A stretch of DNA of 64,000 nucleotides from Ascarosepion bandense (GCA_037127315.1 JBBBDQ010001278.1:1101001-1165000), one strand, 5' to 3'. Shown: positions 31,393 to 42,078, numbered from the stretch's first letter. The notes: generated by a model not told the origin, from the letters alone. Numbers and translations: made by a program.

Positions 31393-31434
31393 CTGAGGTG
31401 ACGTGGAATCTCTGTTAGAGATCTCATGTCGAAA
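31393..31434 (+). ncRNA. hammerhead-like hairpin (variant)
   Basis: CTGAGGT, then a long stem (GACGTG/CATGTC and ATCTCT/AGAGAT with a 3-nt loop), then GAAATG. Against CUGANGA..GAAA the last A is T, so it is unlikely to be catalytic. The same CTGAGGT..GAAATG pattern occurs in the 40-kb foldback. Confidence 0.35.
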
Positions 31435-31477
31435 TGTGCATCCGACACCCTTGAATTTTGAAAATTGTGTCTAATCT

Positions 31478-31478
31478 A

Positions 31479-31513
<35 letters not shown>

Positions 31514-31595
31514 AATATATAGATAGATAGTTATAATCAAGATCTTCAATACTTTATTTGCAATGAGATAAAAAACCTGTAATATATATATATAT

Positions 31596-31641
<46 letters not shown>

Positions 31642-31682
31642 TGTGGGTCGAGATTGTTAAACATTTTTAAACAGCTTCTTTC

Positions 31683-31756
<74 letters not shown>

Positions 31757-31833
31757 GTGTGTGTGTGGTGTGTGTCAGTATCTGTGTGCAAGATTTGGAA
31801 CGATATTTGTTAAACATTTCTCTCTCTCTCTTT

Positions 31834-31883
<50 letters not shown>

Positions 31884-31885
31884 AA
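31478..31885. repeat. microsatellite cluster (TA, GATA, TC, TG)
   Basis: (TA)n at 31,480-31,520, (TAGA)n at 31,597-31,640, (TC)n then (TA)n at 31,688-31,745, (TG)n, and (TA)n at 31,838-31,880. Frames crossing it are repeat translation. Confidence 0.95.
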
Positions 31886-31889
31886 GTTA

Positions 31890-32210
31890 AGATCTTCAAT
31901 ACTCTCTTTGAAATTTAAAAAAAAAACGAGTAGGAAATTTAATTAAATGAAATCCACTAAAAGCACTCGCGACGTGACTGACTGAATAGAAAGTTTCTGA
32001 TTTTATCACGAAACTAGCAAGGACCTCACTTTGTGCAACCTCGGGGTCATGGCTGATTCATTCGAGTCTGAAACTTCTTAATTGCAAACACAGAAAACGT
32101 TTCCGCTTAGATTTACATGACATATTTTTATTCAAAACAAGTTCAGTGATGGCAGCAAACAATTTTGAGATCAGACACAACAAGGAAATTGGTACAAAAG
32201 TGACGAAAAT
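31890..32210. other. unassigned stretch
   Basis: No gene recognised. 'tgactgactgaatag' near 31,975 may be a tSINE scrap. Confidence 0.4.
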
Positions 32211-34480
32211 TTCTATCTTTCCAAAGATTGATAAGATTTCCAGTCGTGTAAAACAAGGTTAGACCTGATAGAATGGTGAACTAGTACCGGAATTAATTTC
32301 TTTCACGTCAAAATGACGACAGTTGATTGTTTAATAAGGCATTGAATCTTATAAACCAATCAGGAGACAAGATAAAAAAAAATGAAATTGAATTTTAAAA
32401 AAAAAGGAAATTATTTCACTTTAAAATGAAAAAGAACGAATTAATAAGTAATGTGTCCAAACCTATAAAACAATTTTTCAGACCAGATAGAATAATGAAA
32501 CTGGTATCAAATTGAAGAAAATTTGTTTCTCTTCAAAATTACGAGGGTTGATTGGTAAGTAGGGTCTCCAATCCTATAAAACAATTTTTAAACCAGATAG
32601 AATAATGTACCTGGTATCAAAATTAAGGAAATTTACTTCTCTTCAAAATTACGAGGGTTGATTGGTAAGTAGGGTCTCCAATCCTATAAAACAATTTTTA
32701 AACCAGATAGAATAATGTACCTGGTATCAAAATTAAGGAAATTTACTTCTCTTCAAAATTACGAGGGTTGATTGGTAAGTAGGGTCTCCAATCCTATAAA
32801 ACAATTTTTAAACCAGATAGAATAATGTACCTGGTATCAAAATTAAGGAAATTTACTTCTCTTCAAAATTATGAGGTTTGATTGGTAAGTGGGGTCTCCA
32901 ATCTTATAAAACAATTTTTAAACCAGATAGAATAATGTACCTGGTATCAAAATTAAGGAAATTTACTTCTCTTCAAAATTATGAGGTTTGATTGGTAAGT
33001 AGGTTCTCCAATCCTATAAAACAATTTTTAAACCAGACAGAATAATGTACTTGGTATCAAAATTAAGGAAATTTACTTCTCTTCAAAATTATGAGGTTTG
33101 ATTGGTAAGTAGGGTCTCCAATCCTATAAAACAATTTTTAAACCAGATAGAATAATGTACCTGGTATCAAAATTAAGGAAATTTACTTCTCTTCAAAATT
33201 ACGAGGGTTGATTGGTAAGTAGGGTCTCCAATCCTATAAAACAATTTTTAAACCAGATAGAATAATGTACCTGGTATCAAAATTAAGGAAATTTACTTCT
33301 CTTCAAAATTACGAGGGTTGATTGGTAAGTAGGGTCTCCAATCCTATAAAACAATTTTTAAACCAGATAGAATAATGTACCTGGTATCAAAATTAAGGAA
33401 ATTTACTTCTCTTCAAAATTATGAGGTTTGATTGGTAAGTGGGGTCTCCAATCTTATAAAACAATTTTTAAACCAGATAGAATAATGTACCTGGTATCAA
33501 AATTAAGGAAATTTACTTCTCTTCAAAATTATGAGGTTTGATTGGTAAGTAGGTTCTCCAATCCTATAAAACAATTTTTAAACCAGACAGAATAATGTAC
33601 TTGGTATCAAAATTAAGGAAATTTACTTCTCTTCAAAATTATGAGGTTTGATTGGTAAGTAGGGTCTCCAATCCTATAAAACAATTTTTAAACCAGACAG
33701 AATAATGTACCTGGTATCAAAATTAAGGAAATTTACTTCTCTTCAAAATTATGAGGTTTGATTGGTAAGTAGGGTCTCCAATCCTATAAAACAATTTTTA
33801 AACCAGACAGAATAATGTACCTGGTATCAAAATTAAGGAAATTTACTTCTCTTCAAAATTATGAGGTTTGATTGGTAAGTAGGGTCTCCAATCCTATAAA
33901 ACAATTTTTAAACCAGACAGAATAATGTACCTGGTATCAAAATTAAGGAAATTTACTTCTCTTCAAAATTACGGGAGGGTTGATTGGTAAGTAGGGTCTC
34001 CAATCCTATAAAACAATTTTTAAACCAGACAGAATAATGTACCTGGTATCAAAATTAAGGAAATTTACTTCTCTTCAAAATTATGAGGTTTGATTGGTAA
34101 GTAGGGTCTCCAATCCTATAAAACAATTTTTAAACCAGACAGAATAATGTACCTGGTATCAAAATTAAGGAAATTTACTTCTCTTCAAAATTATGAGGTT
34201 TGATTGGTAAGTAAGGTCTCCAATCCTATAAAACAATTTTTAAACCAGATAGAATAATGTACCTGGTATCAAAATTAAGGAAATTTACTTCTCTTCAAAA
34301 TTACGAGGGTTGATTGATAAATAAGGTCTCCAATCCTATAAAACAATTTTTAAACCAGATAGAATAATGAAACTGGTATCAAATTGAAGGAAATTTATTT
34401 CTCTTCAAAATTATGAGGATTGATCGGTAAGTAGGGTCTCCAATCTTATAAAACAATTTTCAGACCAGATAGAATAATGA
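32210..34480 (+). repeat. 110-bp satellite, about 18 regular units plus diverged edges
   Basis: The marker 'gattggtaagt' recurs every 110 bp from 32,550 to 34,203 (one 112-bp interval at 33,871-33,983 from a 2-bp insertion). The unit includes 'tctccaatcctataaaacaa', 'cagatagaataatgtacctg' and 'aaggaaatttacttctcttc'. Edge units (32,210-32,540 and 34,313-34,480) are diverged. Variants group in fives, giving a 550-bp higher-order duplication. Confidence 0.95.
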
Positions 34481-35520
34481 AACTGGTATAAAAATGAAGG
34501 AAAATTTTTTTCAATGTTACGAGGATTGATAGATTAATAAGGCCTCTAACCCTATAAAACAATTTTGAGATCAGTTAAAATATTTAATCTTTTTCAAAAT
34601 GAAGCGAATTTATTTCTCTTAGAAGTTACATGAGATGATTGATAAATAAGCTATCGAATCTTATAAAACAATTATGAGACCAGATAGGATAATGAAACTG
34701 GTATTAAACCGGAATCTACAATATAATTAAATATAATATGATTAAATATATATTCAGTGAAAATCAGAACGATTGATTCATAAGGCCATCATTCCTATAA
34801 AACATGCGTGAGACCCAGAAAGTAATAATAATATTAGCCGTTTTTTTATAAGGAAATAATCTGTACTTTTGCTGTCATTTTAAACTAATCATTTTCTCAT
34901 AACATTTTTTCATGGAAATATATTTCTCAGGTTCACTTGTTCTTTCTTTTTCTAGTATTATGGAGTAGGGTTTTCTTCCTTGCCTTTTGTTTTGAGCTTG
35001 TGGAACGTCAGGAACGTCAACATCTTGATTATATAATTATTCTCTTATCGGAATGTCCTCAACTGATGTGGTTTTTGTTTTCAGGTATTGGTCGTTAATT
35101 TAATATCTAGCCTCATGTGGGACTCATATATCCGATCCATTGCTAAAGTTGGAGGAAAAATGGCCGGGTTACCTTTACAAGAGCCAAATCAGTTTAAAAA
35201 TGAAGAACTGTTGTCATATTTTGACAGGAGCTGCCCATTTTCAATTTTTCTGGTATCTATAGTGATGAAAAGTGTCTATTTTCAATCTTCCAACCTCTTC
35301 CTCAGAGGCGGAAGTGGCAAGCCTGTCATCGCTCCATTGCTAATTCCAAGGAAGCAAAGTTCTCGGACAAGTGACATTTCCTCGTTCCGTCAGACAAATC
35401 ACATTTCCTGGTTTCCGTATTAAAACGGAATCTACAATATAATTTAATATAACATAACTAAATATATTTAATTAAAATCACACCGATTGATTCATAAGTT
35501 CACTACTCCCATATATCATG
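34430..35520 (+). repeat. duplicated segment, copy 3
   Basis: Nearly identical to 16,390-17,085 from 34,430 to about 35,090, and to 15,505-16,215 from about 34,825 to 35,450. Spanning both, it may represent the ancestral arrangement. It continues directly from the 110-bp satellite, whose diverged edge units are part of the duplicated block. Confidence 0.9.
35085..35423 (+). other. exon-like open frame in the duplicated segment
   Basis: After 'tttttgttttcag', a good splice-acceptor-like sequence, a frame of about 112 codons reads LMWDSYIRSIAKVGGKMAG, LPLQEPNQFKNEELLSYFDR, SCPFSIF and MKSVYFQSSNLFLR to TAA at 35,423. The 15.8-kb copy keeps a related peptide but stops earlier. I recognise no domain. 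There is no flanking exon evidence, so coding status is doubtful. Confidence 0.3.
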
Positions 35521-35536
35521 TTTTATTTACATGAAA

Positions 35537-35842
35537 TCTCAACTTATTTATAAATGGAACTTTGTCTCTGTGTGCGCGTGTCCGTTACCTATAGTCTCCG
35601 AAACGGCCGAACCGATTTTCTTGAATATTTACACAGTTGTACTATAAGCGTCTGCGAGTGTCCTTAGCTAAGTTTTGTATCGAGGTACCCCCGATAAATT
35701 TCAAAAATTGATAATCGAAAAAATCGTGTTATAGAAGGAGTAGTCCAATTTTAATCAAATTTGATCCACTCATAGACAAAGACATAAGAAACGATATTCA
35801 GAAGTTTCAAGGTTGCAGTTCTTACAATAGTGCAGAAAATCG

Positions 35843-35884
<42 letters not shown>

Positions 35885-35900
35885 GCAAGATGTTTGTGTG
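35537..35900 (+). mobile_element. Helitron, 3'-truncated
   Basis: 5' TCTCAACTTATTTATAAATG, 'gtctccgaaacggccg', the TCGATTATC-type cluster, and a long (TA)n at 35,847-35,880 followed by 'aaaggcaagatgtttgtgtg'. It stops there, missing the half with the 3' hairpin and CTAG. Confidence 0.75.
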
Positions 35901-36344
35901 ATATTTCCGGCGATGTACTTCCGGTAATGAAAGTAATGAGCTATTGTATTTCTACGCTTATTACTTTTAAAACAGGAAGTTTCAGTAAAGGAAGAAAATC
36001 GACCAAAATTCAAAAGAAAATTGCTGCCTACGCAGAACGTCATTCTGCAGTTGATTACATGACTTCGTGAGATTTACCGGAGATAAAAAGTGCGAGATAT
36101 AGATCGTTTTTGTTATGGACTTTCAAGGAAAAATAGTTATATTTCTTCAATAACTGTTGATTTGAGTTCAGCATATACATTTGCACAGAAATAATGCTAT
36201 TTTGGATAAATTTGAAGGGGGAAAAGCCGTCGGCAAGTAAAACGAACATTTACCTGTTTGCCTAGTCAATAAATATGAGGTCACTTTTTACCCCGTGATT
36301 CTGAAGACATTATTTGCTTCAATTATTTTTTTTTTTTAAGCAAA
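35901..36344. other. unassigned stretch
   Basis: 'ttccggcgatgtacttccggt' opens the segment. There is no recognised gene or repeat. Confidence 0.4.
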
Positions 36345-36665
36345 AGGACGCCATGTTAATTCACTTCCGGCAAAGCCGCCCAGCAATGACGTCTTTATTG
36401 AAACATCAACGCGAACTGAAACGAAGCAACACTTAACCTTAATTATAGACGTAACCTGGCGATATAAACCTGGGCCGACATATCGATTGCGATATGGCAA
36501 AAAGGCAGAACATTGTCCACATGTCTGACATCAGAATTCACCTCCGGCAGAATCTATTCAATGGTCGCAGAACGCTTTAGAGAAATGGCAAGCTTCTTCA
36601 AGTCGACGAGTTGACCGTTTCATTTGATAATGAAGCTGTTCGAATTGCAATCTTCGGAGAGACGG
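36345..36665 (+). repeat. dispersed 310-bp repeat (partner at 1.8-2.1 kb)
   Basis: Colinear with the reverse complement of 1,795-2,100. It contains the palindrome-like 'atatcgattgcgatat' and 'cttccggcaaagccg'. Family unknown. Confidence 0.65.
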
Positions 36666-36747
36666 AAAAATAACCAACAATTCATAATGAAATTTAAATG
36701 AAATTCATTTGGATCAATAGTGAGTTTTTAATTTTGACTTTTCAGTC

Positions 36748-36785
36748 CTGGGTAAAAGGGTAGTCGGAGTCTAACCGTGCTGTTT
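36748..36785 (+). mobile_element. tail fragment of the 26.3-kb SINE
   Basis: 'ttcagtcctgggtaaaaggg' and 'tcggagtctaaccgt' match the minus strand of 26,290-26,330 just after box B. Confidence 0.6.
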
Positions 36786-36789
36786 TCCA

Positions 36790-37078
36790 CCATGTTTAGG
36801 ATGTCGTTTCCGGCTTTCTCTTTTCCAATCTTTTCACTTATCTTTTTCATTTTTTTTTCTTTTTCATTTTTTTGTTCAATTGGAGTAGATAGACTAAACT
36901 ATCGCCCGGTTCACACTCCACCCACGTCTATTGTACAGGTGTAGAGGCTCATCCTTTGTTCCCTGTTTAGGATGTGGTTTCCGGCTTTCTCTTTTCCAAA
37001 TCTTTTCACTCTCACGTAGCCCCCTGCACATCAGTGGCGTTACCGTCTTGCTCGGGGTGATATGATTAAAAAAAAAAA
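36790..37078 (+). mobile_element. mini LINE-A (5' leader fused to 3' tail)
   Basis: It contains 'actatcgcccggttcacact', found at the 5' edge of the long LINE-A (44,610), then 'tgtttaggatgtggtttccg' and 'ctctcttttcca', and immediately the LINE-A 3' end 'gtagccccctgcacatcagt' with 'cttgctcggggtgatatgat' and an A-tail. All coding sequence is absent. 'ggctttctcttttccaa' also occurs before the leader, so the leader is partly duplicated. Confidence 0.8.
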
Positions 37079-37119
37079 ATTGAAAGCAACACATAATTTA
37101 TTCTTTGTGTACTTCAACG

Positions 37120-37460
37120 TCACGTAACGGCTAACAAGCTTGTCTGGATAGAACTTATTACAAATTAGTAGTGAGTTCGATTCTCACTGGGTCTTCCATA
37201 TTTTCGGATTTGTGCCACATCTAAGATATGCTTAGAAAATCTTTTAGGACACTGATCACTGCAATCTTGGAGTGAGTTCGATCTTCACTGAGTATCCCAT
37301 ATATTCGGCCTCGGGCCACATCTGAGCGGTGCTTAGAAATTGGGCACCTCGGTGTGGTGCAATGGTTAGCAAGCTAGTCTCGCTAGAATCAGTTACAACT
37401 GCGTCGTGAGTTCGATCCTCACTGGGTATCCCATACTTTCGGCCTTGTGCCAAATGTAAG
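37120..37460 (+). mobile_element. tRNA-like SINE cluster, three units
   Basis: The box-B-like phrase 'gtgagttcgat..tcactg' recurs at about 37,170, 37,263 and 37,406, each followed by 'ccata' and 'cggc.t.g.gcca'. Only the third has a clear box A ('tggtgcaatggttagcaagc', about 37,354). The acceptor-stem pairing of a true tRNA is not evident. Confidence 0.7.
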
Positions 37461-37875
37461 CTGCACGTAGAAAATCACTCGACCCAAATCTCCTTCTGCC
37501 TGAGACTGTTATTTCTGCCTCGCCTGTAATGAGCATGTCAACGACTGGGACCGATGCAGTAAAGCCCCCGGTTGCGTTCAATGCTCGGCCCCCATTACCC
37601 GAGAAGCTTTCACCAGCTACCACGGAGAAATGGGGAAATAAGAGGGCGGGGAATAGCTGATCGTTAACAAAGCTGGATGGAAGCACTGGACAGCGGGACC
37701 ACAGTCACCGCTAAGGACACGTACAGTTTTACTCCGACCTACTCTGACAATAAATAAAGAGAGATGCCTCTGAAGTATGAAACAAACACCCAGAAGAAGT
37801 AAAAGCTTTTACATCTAAAAGAAACGCTAAAAACGAAAATATGTCAACAAAAGGCGGCAGAGCACTCTTTTTACA
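37461..37875. other. unassigned stretch, GC-richer
   Basis: Contains 'agcccccggttgcg' and 'gaggg.gggg' text unlike its AT-rich neighbours. A 97-codon minus-strand frame (37,393-37,686) shows no motif I know. It may be the body of the preceding SINE or an unknown element. Confidence 0.4.
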
Positions 37876-38210
37876 CGGCCATACGTTATACACGCTTTGA
37901 GCGGTCATGTCTCGAAAGAGACATAACTGACCGGGCAGAAGATTATCCAGCAGTAGTTTGCCATTACTTTCTGCGGTAGACTGGTTGCCAGCCAAGGCTA
38001 TAGAACCCAATGTGTCCTATTATTAGATTCATAGGTAGATGAAGAAGAGATGTTTTATATTATTAGGTAGTAATTAGTGGGGGATCAGTTTATTACTTCA
38101 TAACCAGTGGCAACCAGTCTACCGCAGAAAGTAAAGGCAAACTACTGCGGGATAATCTTCTGCCTAGTCAGTCATGTCTCGTTAAAGACATGATCGCCCA
38201 AAGCGTATTT
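37876..38210. mobile_element. two tSINE bodies in inverted orientation
   Basis: 37,876-38,103 is tSINE body on the minus strand with its GAAA hairpin and one HP-like arm. At 38,104 it meets a plus-strand body ('ggcaaccagtctaccgcaga', hairpin 'catgtctcgttaaagacatg') running to 38,205. The switch falls inside the HP-like loop ('cttcataacc'). Confidence 0.8.
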
Positions 38211-38585
38211 ATATTCGACCGTAGATGATTTCAAAGTGCAACGACAAAAACAACAACAGGTTTGAAAAGCAAATGACCGCCGGGTGTGATTAACAGATAC
38301 GTCCAGCCATAGATGACGTTAACAAAGCGACAACTCAAAAGAGCGAAAATGCATGGGAGTTTTTAAGACAATATAAAATTTAGAATTTTTTGGCTGAAGA
38401 TTGAGAAAACTCCCGCTGGCTTCTAACTCCCGACGGTATCTTCGTGTGCGCGACCTCTCTCCAGCTGTCCTTCTGATCCACACACGTCACTGACAAATTA
38501 TCAAAATATCAGCTGTTATATATATATATACATGTTACTCATTGCTTGTCCAGATTCATCGGCAGTATATAGCATAAATTACCAT
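38211..38585. other. unassigned stretch
   Basis: No recognised element apart from a short (TA) run near 38,518. Confidence 0.4.
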
Positions 38586-38587
38586 TA

Positions 38588-38790
38588 CCTTCTGCAGAAG
38601 ACTGATTGCCAGCCCAGGCTATAAAACCCAATCTGTCTTGCTACTTAACCCTTAACTTGAGGGAAGAGACGGATTAATACCTTTCCCAAGGGTATTTGTG
38701 CTTAAGTGGATGCAAGGAACTGGAATTCGAACACGGCTCTCCGTCTTCTCGCTCCAAGCTGATATCCACATCACCACAACGCACATCCGA
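38588..38790 (-). mobile_element. tSINE head and proximal body
   Basis: The minus strand reads 'gttgtggtgatgtggatatc' (box A region), 'cgtgttcgaattccag' (box B region), 'cacttaagcacaaatac' and the start of the body. Confidence 0.8.
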
Positions 38791-39453
38791 CAGATATTAT
38801 ATACCCATGGCATTTGCGTTTTTTCTTGACTGTCAAATGTGTTTAAGTTTATTTTTTTTCCTGCTGAGGTTTGCGTTTAATCTGTTCCTGAAACTGACGT
38901 AATTACGTAGTTAGCAGTGGACTGAGATAGACAAGAATTCAATTCCTTGTTTTGTTTTTAAATACCATCAATGTACAATTTTATGTTCAATAAAAAAATG
39001 TAAATAGAAAAAAGGAAAAAAAAAAAAAGGGAAAAAAAAAGGTAGCCTTTATATATCATCGTAAACAAGTTGACATCGTCGTAAACGGTCAGCATTTGAA
39101 CTGGCTGACTTCAGCTTGACGCGACGTTATTTTCCGGATGTTTTCGCGATCTGAGGCATTCTTTGCTGATGTTTTAACTTTCCAGTGTGAAAAAAAAAGT
39201 TTCTGATTTAGTTAAACTAAAACTAAATTTTCAGTGATTGTCCCCAGCGGCAATACAATGTTATTTTTCATGTCTGAAAGAGATAACCGTTTCTTAGTAA
39301 AAATAAATAAGGCTCTTCAATATATTTCAGAAGAGTTATGTATATCTACAGAGGAGGTATAGATACCATACATAAACGTTTTCAATTGAAAAAACGGAAG
39401 ATAGAAAACGAAATAAAATGAATTAAATATGAGTAGACATATATTGAAATATC

Positions 39454-39508
<55 letters not shown>

Positions 39509-39640
39509 AGTGAATACAGAACGAAGAATTCTTTCCACGTCGAAAACATTAATTTAAAACAGTGCTCCATATATAATTTTCTATATAGAGCTGTGAATAT
39601 TTATTATAAATTATATTTTAGAACATGTACATAACTTCTC
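38791..39640. other. unassigned stretch with A-rich and TA runs
   Basis: Runs of A near 39,003-39,042 and (TA)n at 39,460-39,506. Text at 39,575-39,640 repeats one arm of the 30.5-kb inverted repeat. No gene. Confidence 0.5.
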
Positions 39641-39660
39641 TATATATAATCGCTACGTAG

Positions 39661-39700
39661 GCGCGTCCGTTTTGCATCGGAGTACCTATGCTTCGTCAGG
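39661..39700 (-). ncRNA. hammerhead-like motif (variant)
   Basis: The minus strand reads CTGACGA, one extra A, stem GCAT/ATGC with a 10-nt loop, then AAAACGG. The G of GAAA is replaced by A, which would abolish a hammerhead core. It lies beside text shared with the 30.5-kb motif. Confidence 0.35.
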
Positions 39701-39980
39701 AAATGTGGTACTGGGAATCCTTTTCATTTTTTTATAAATAAAATTGGAGGTCCTTCTCGAGCTCAGCAGCGACGTTCGCTTTGTCGCCCACTCCAGATAT
39801 TTGATCGAGGCGAAAGTAAACTGTGCTATATATATTAATTCAGATACTTCAATCCAAGGGAAAAAAGCAGGAAGGTAAATTCCAAAAAACCCGATCCTAA
39901 TTAATATTAAAAATTTATTTTAATATTAAAAAATGATACAGGAAGAGAGCTCCATGTAATAAAATATTACAGAGCAAATA
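39701..39980. other. unassigned stretch
   Basis: Nothing recognised; 39,890-39,980 is AT-rich with repeated 'aatattaaaaa'. Confidence 0.4.
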
Positions 39981-40158
39981 TATATTAAAAAAGGATTAAT
40001 TCAAAGATGTTGAATGGCCATTTCGATATGAAGATCCCCACGGGGGACGACACATCACCTCATCAACAGAAAAAACCTTTATGTTGCTGAGGTGATGTGT
40101 CGTCCCCCGTGGGGATCTTTATATCGAAATGGCCATTCAACATCTTTGAATTAATCCT

Positions 40159-40167
<9 letters not shown>
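39981..40167. repeat. long near-perfect foldback, about 87-bp arms
   Basis: The left arm runs from 'tatattaaaaaaggattaat' to 'cctcatcaacag' (40,068). The right arm is its almost exact reverse complement from about 40,083 to 40,167. The loop is only about 15 bp. The arms hold 'cccccgtggggat' and 'tcgaaatggccattcaac'; the right arm fits the CTGAGGT..GAAATG pattern. Transcribed, it would give a long hairpin RNA. Confidence 0.9.
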
Positions 40168-40191
<24 letters not shown>

Positions 40192-40916
40192 CTAGCAGTA
40201 TAGCCCGGCGTTGCTCGGGTGTAATAAAGCTTTAAAACTAATCCAAGGTCCTGGAGCTCAGACACTTTGGACGTTGGTACGAAAGACTAAAAAGCAATAG
40301 TTGTTTCCAGTTAAAACGAAACCGTAGACTGAAAGAAAAATGAATGGATGTAAGTCAAATTTTGATTTCCTGCTATCGATATCAAATAAGTTTTTTTCGT
40401 CGTAAACTGAATTTTGAAGGCTAAATAAGTCCTCTGAGTAAATGGTATCATGGCTGAGACTAAGAACTACAATTATACGTACTTAGAGCCAAACCCGAAG
40501 CAAAAACTAAAATAAAAGGGCTGAAAAAAAATACAGACATACAGGCAGATAAACACACACACACACAAACATCTTGCCTTATATATATATATATATATAT
40601 TATCGATTTTCTGCACTATTGTAAAAACTGCAACCTTGAAACTTCTGAATATCGTTTCTTATGTCTTTGTCTATGAGTGTATGAAATTTGATTAAAATCG
40701 GACCACTCCTTTTTAACCCGATTTTTTCGATTATCGATTTTCGATATTTATCGGGTGTACCTCGACACAAATCCTAGCTAAGAACACTCGCAGACGCTTG
40801 TTGTACAACTGTGTAAATTTTCAAGTAAATCGGTTCTGCCGTTTCGGAGTCTATAGGTAACGGACACACACACACATACGCACACAGAGACAAAGTTCCA
40901 TTTATAAATAAGTTTA
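40192..40916 (-). mobile_element. non-autonomous Helitron
   Basis: The 3' end (CCCGAGCAACGCCGGGC, CTAG) lies at 40,192 on the minus strand; the 5' end reads AACTTATTTATAAATGG near 40,916, with the TC obscured by TA repeats. (TA)n at 40,580-40,600 occupies the conserved site. Colinear with the 7.7- and 18.5-kb copies. Confidence 0.75.
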
Positions 40917-41249
40917 TATATATTTATATATATATATTAATTTTCTAAAGTTTTTGGAAAGCCACTAGCAAATACCAAGCAACGTGAACACTAAAGTAAC
41001 CTTTTTCTTATGGCAAGGCAACAATCCTAATCTTAATCGGGTTTTTCCTTTGTCTTCATCTATCCAAATGTGACTAGACACTTTGTTATTTTTCACCCGT
41101 GTGCTTTTACTTTTTGTTTATTTTTCTCTGTTTTTCCTTAAATCTTTCCCTTTCAGAAAAGAAATGTTCCTATCTTCGACAGTTCTTGTTTTACAATTTG
41201 ATTCTTTCGCCCTGTTTGATTCTTCTTTGACCAAGAAATTATTTTAAAG
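40917..41249. other. unassigned AT-rich stretch
   Basis: TA-rich start, then T-rich sequence without a recognised element. Confidence 0.4.
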
Positions 41250-41940
41250 AAAGATGGTCATCAGCAAAAGATACAACCCAAAATGCCAAATACAGGGGGG
41301 GGGATAACAGAATCAAACAAGTCCAAGAATTTAAGTACATAGGAAGTGTTCTAACAGGAGATGGAAAGTGCGACACGGAGATCCGAAGGTGAATTGGCAT
41401 GGCAAAGGACGCGTTCCAGAAGATGAGCAAAATACTAACACACAGGAAAATCTCAATAGAAATGAAGAAAAGAGTGCTAGACTGCTACGTGATATCAGTT
41501 CTTCAATACGGCTGTGAATGCTGGACAATATCATCGAAAATGAGGACAAAACTGGAAGCGGCCGAAATGTGGTTCTACAGAAGGATGCTACGGATATCGT
41601 GGACTGAGCATACAAGCAACGACGAAGTGTTAGAAAGAATGGCAACAAAAAGGAAATTGATGCTGATCATCAGGAAGAGACAACTGAAGTTCCTATGACA
41701 TGCAATGAGGAAGGATAGCCTGGAGAACCTGATACTGACTGGACAGAGAGAAGGAAGGAGAGACAGAGGAAGGCAGCGGATAACATATCTGCAGGGTCTG
41801 ATCAGGTGGATGACGGAACGGGGGTTGCCAGGAGCAACAGGAGCAAACATACTCAGAGCCACAAGGGATAGGGAGACGTGGAGATCCATGATCGCCTACG
41901 TCCTGAAGGGACAGGGCACATAGAAGAAGAAGAAACTAAG
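41250..41940 (+). mobile_element. LINE-B, 5'-truncated
   Basis: It starts in text encoding NRIKQVQEFKYIGSVLTGDG after a G-run (41,297-41,305), covers the C-terminal coding region and ends 'gggacagggcacatagaaga' with GAA repeats. A minus-strand LINE-B tail faces it 45 bp further on. Confidence 0.9.
41399..41923 (+). pseudogene. LINE-B ORF C-terminal region, one stop
   Basis: MAKDAFQKMSKILTHRKISI, VLDCYVISVLQYGCECWTIS, FYRRMLRISWTEHTSNDEVL and IIRKRQLKFL run to a TGA at 41,696, where other copies read FLGHAM (a single G-to-T change plus a nearby change). The same frame resumes with MRKDSLENLILTGQREGRRD, WMTERGLPGATGANIL and IAYVLKGQGT. It is an almost intact C-terminus, broken by one nonsense codon. 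Confidence 0.9.
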
Positions 41941-41982
41941 TAATTACTTAATATTCAGATCTTCTCTTCCATTACCCTACTT

Positions 41983-42058
41983 GCTTCTTCTTCTTCTTCT
42001 TCTTCTTCTTCTTCTTCTTCTTCTTCTTCTTCTATATGCCTTGTCCCTTCAGGACGTA
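41983..42058 (-). mobile_element. LINE-B 3' tail stub with (TTC)n
   Basis: About 16 TTC triplets (GAA tail on the minus strand) followed by 'tgccttgtcccttcaggacg', the LINE-B 3' terminus, stopping after only 25 bp. It is either an extremely short insertion or a tail remnant. It is arranged tail to tail with 41,250-41,940. Confidence 0.85.
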
Positions 42059-42078
42059 TTATGACACTTTCATTTAAG

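Noticed and set aside
37345..37435. Functional tRNA gene
   Set aside because: Box A and box B are visible, but a paired acceptor stem is not, and the unit is repeated in decayed form beside it, so it is a SINE head.
37393..37686. 97-codon minus-strand frame in a GC-richer stretch
   Set aside because: No domain recognised and it overlaps a tRNA-like SINE; chance frame is more likely.
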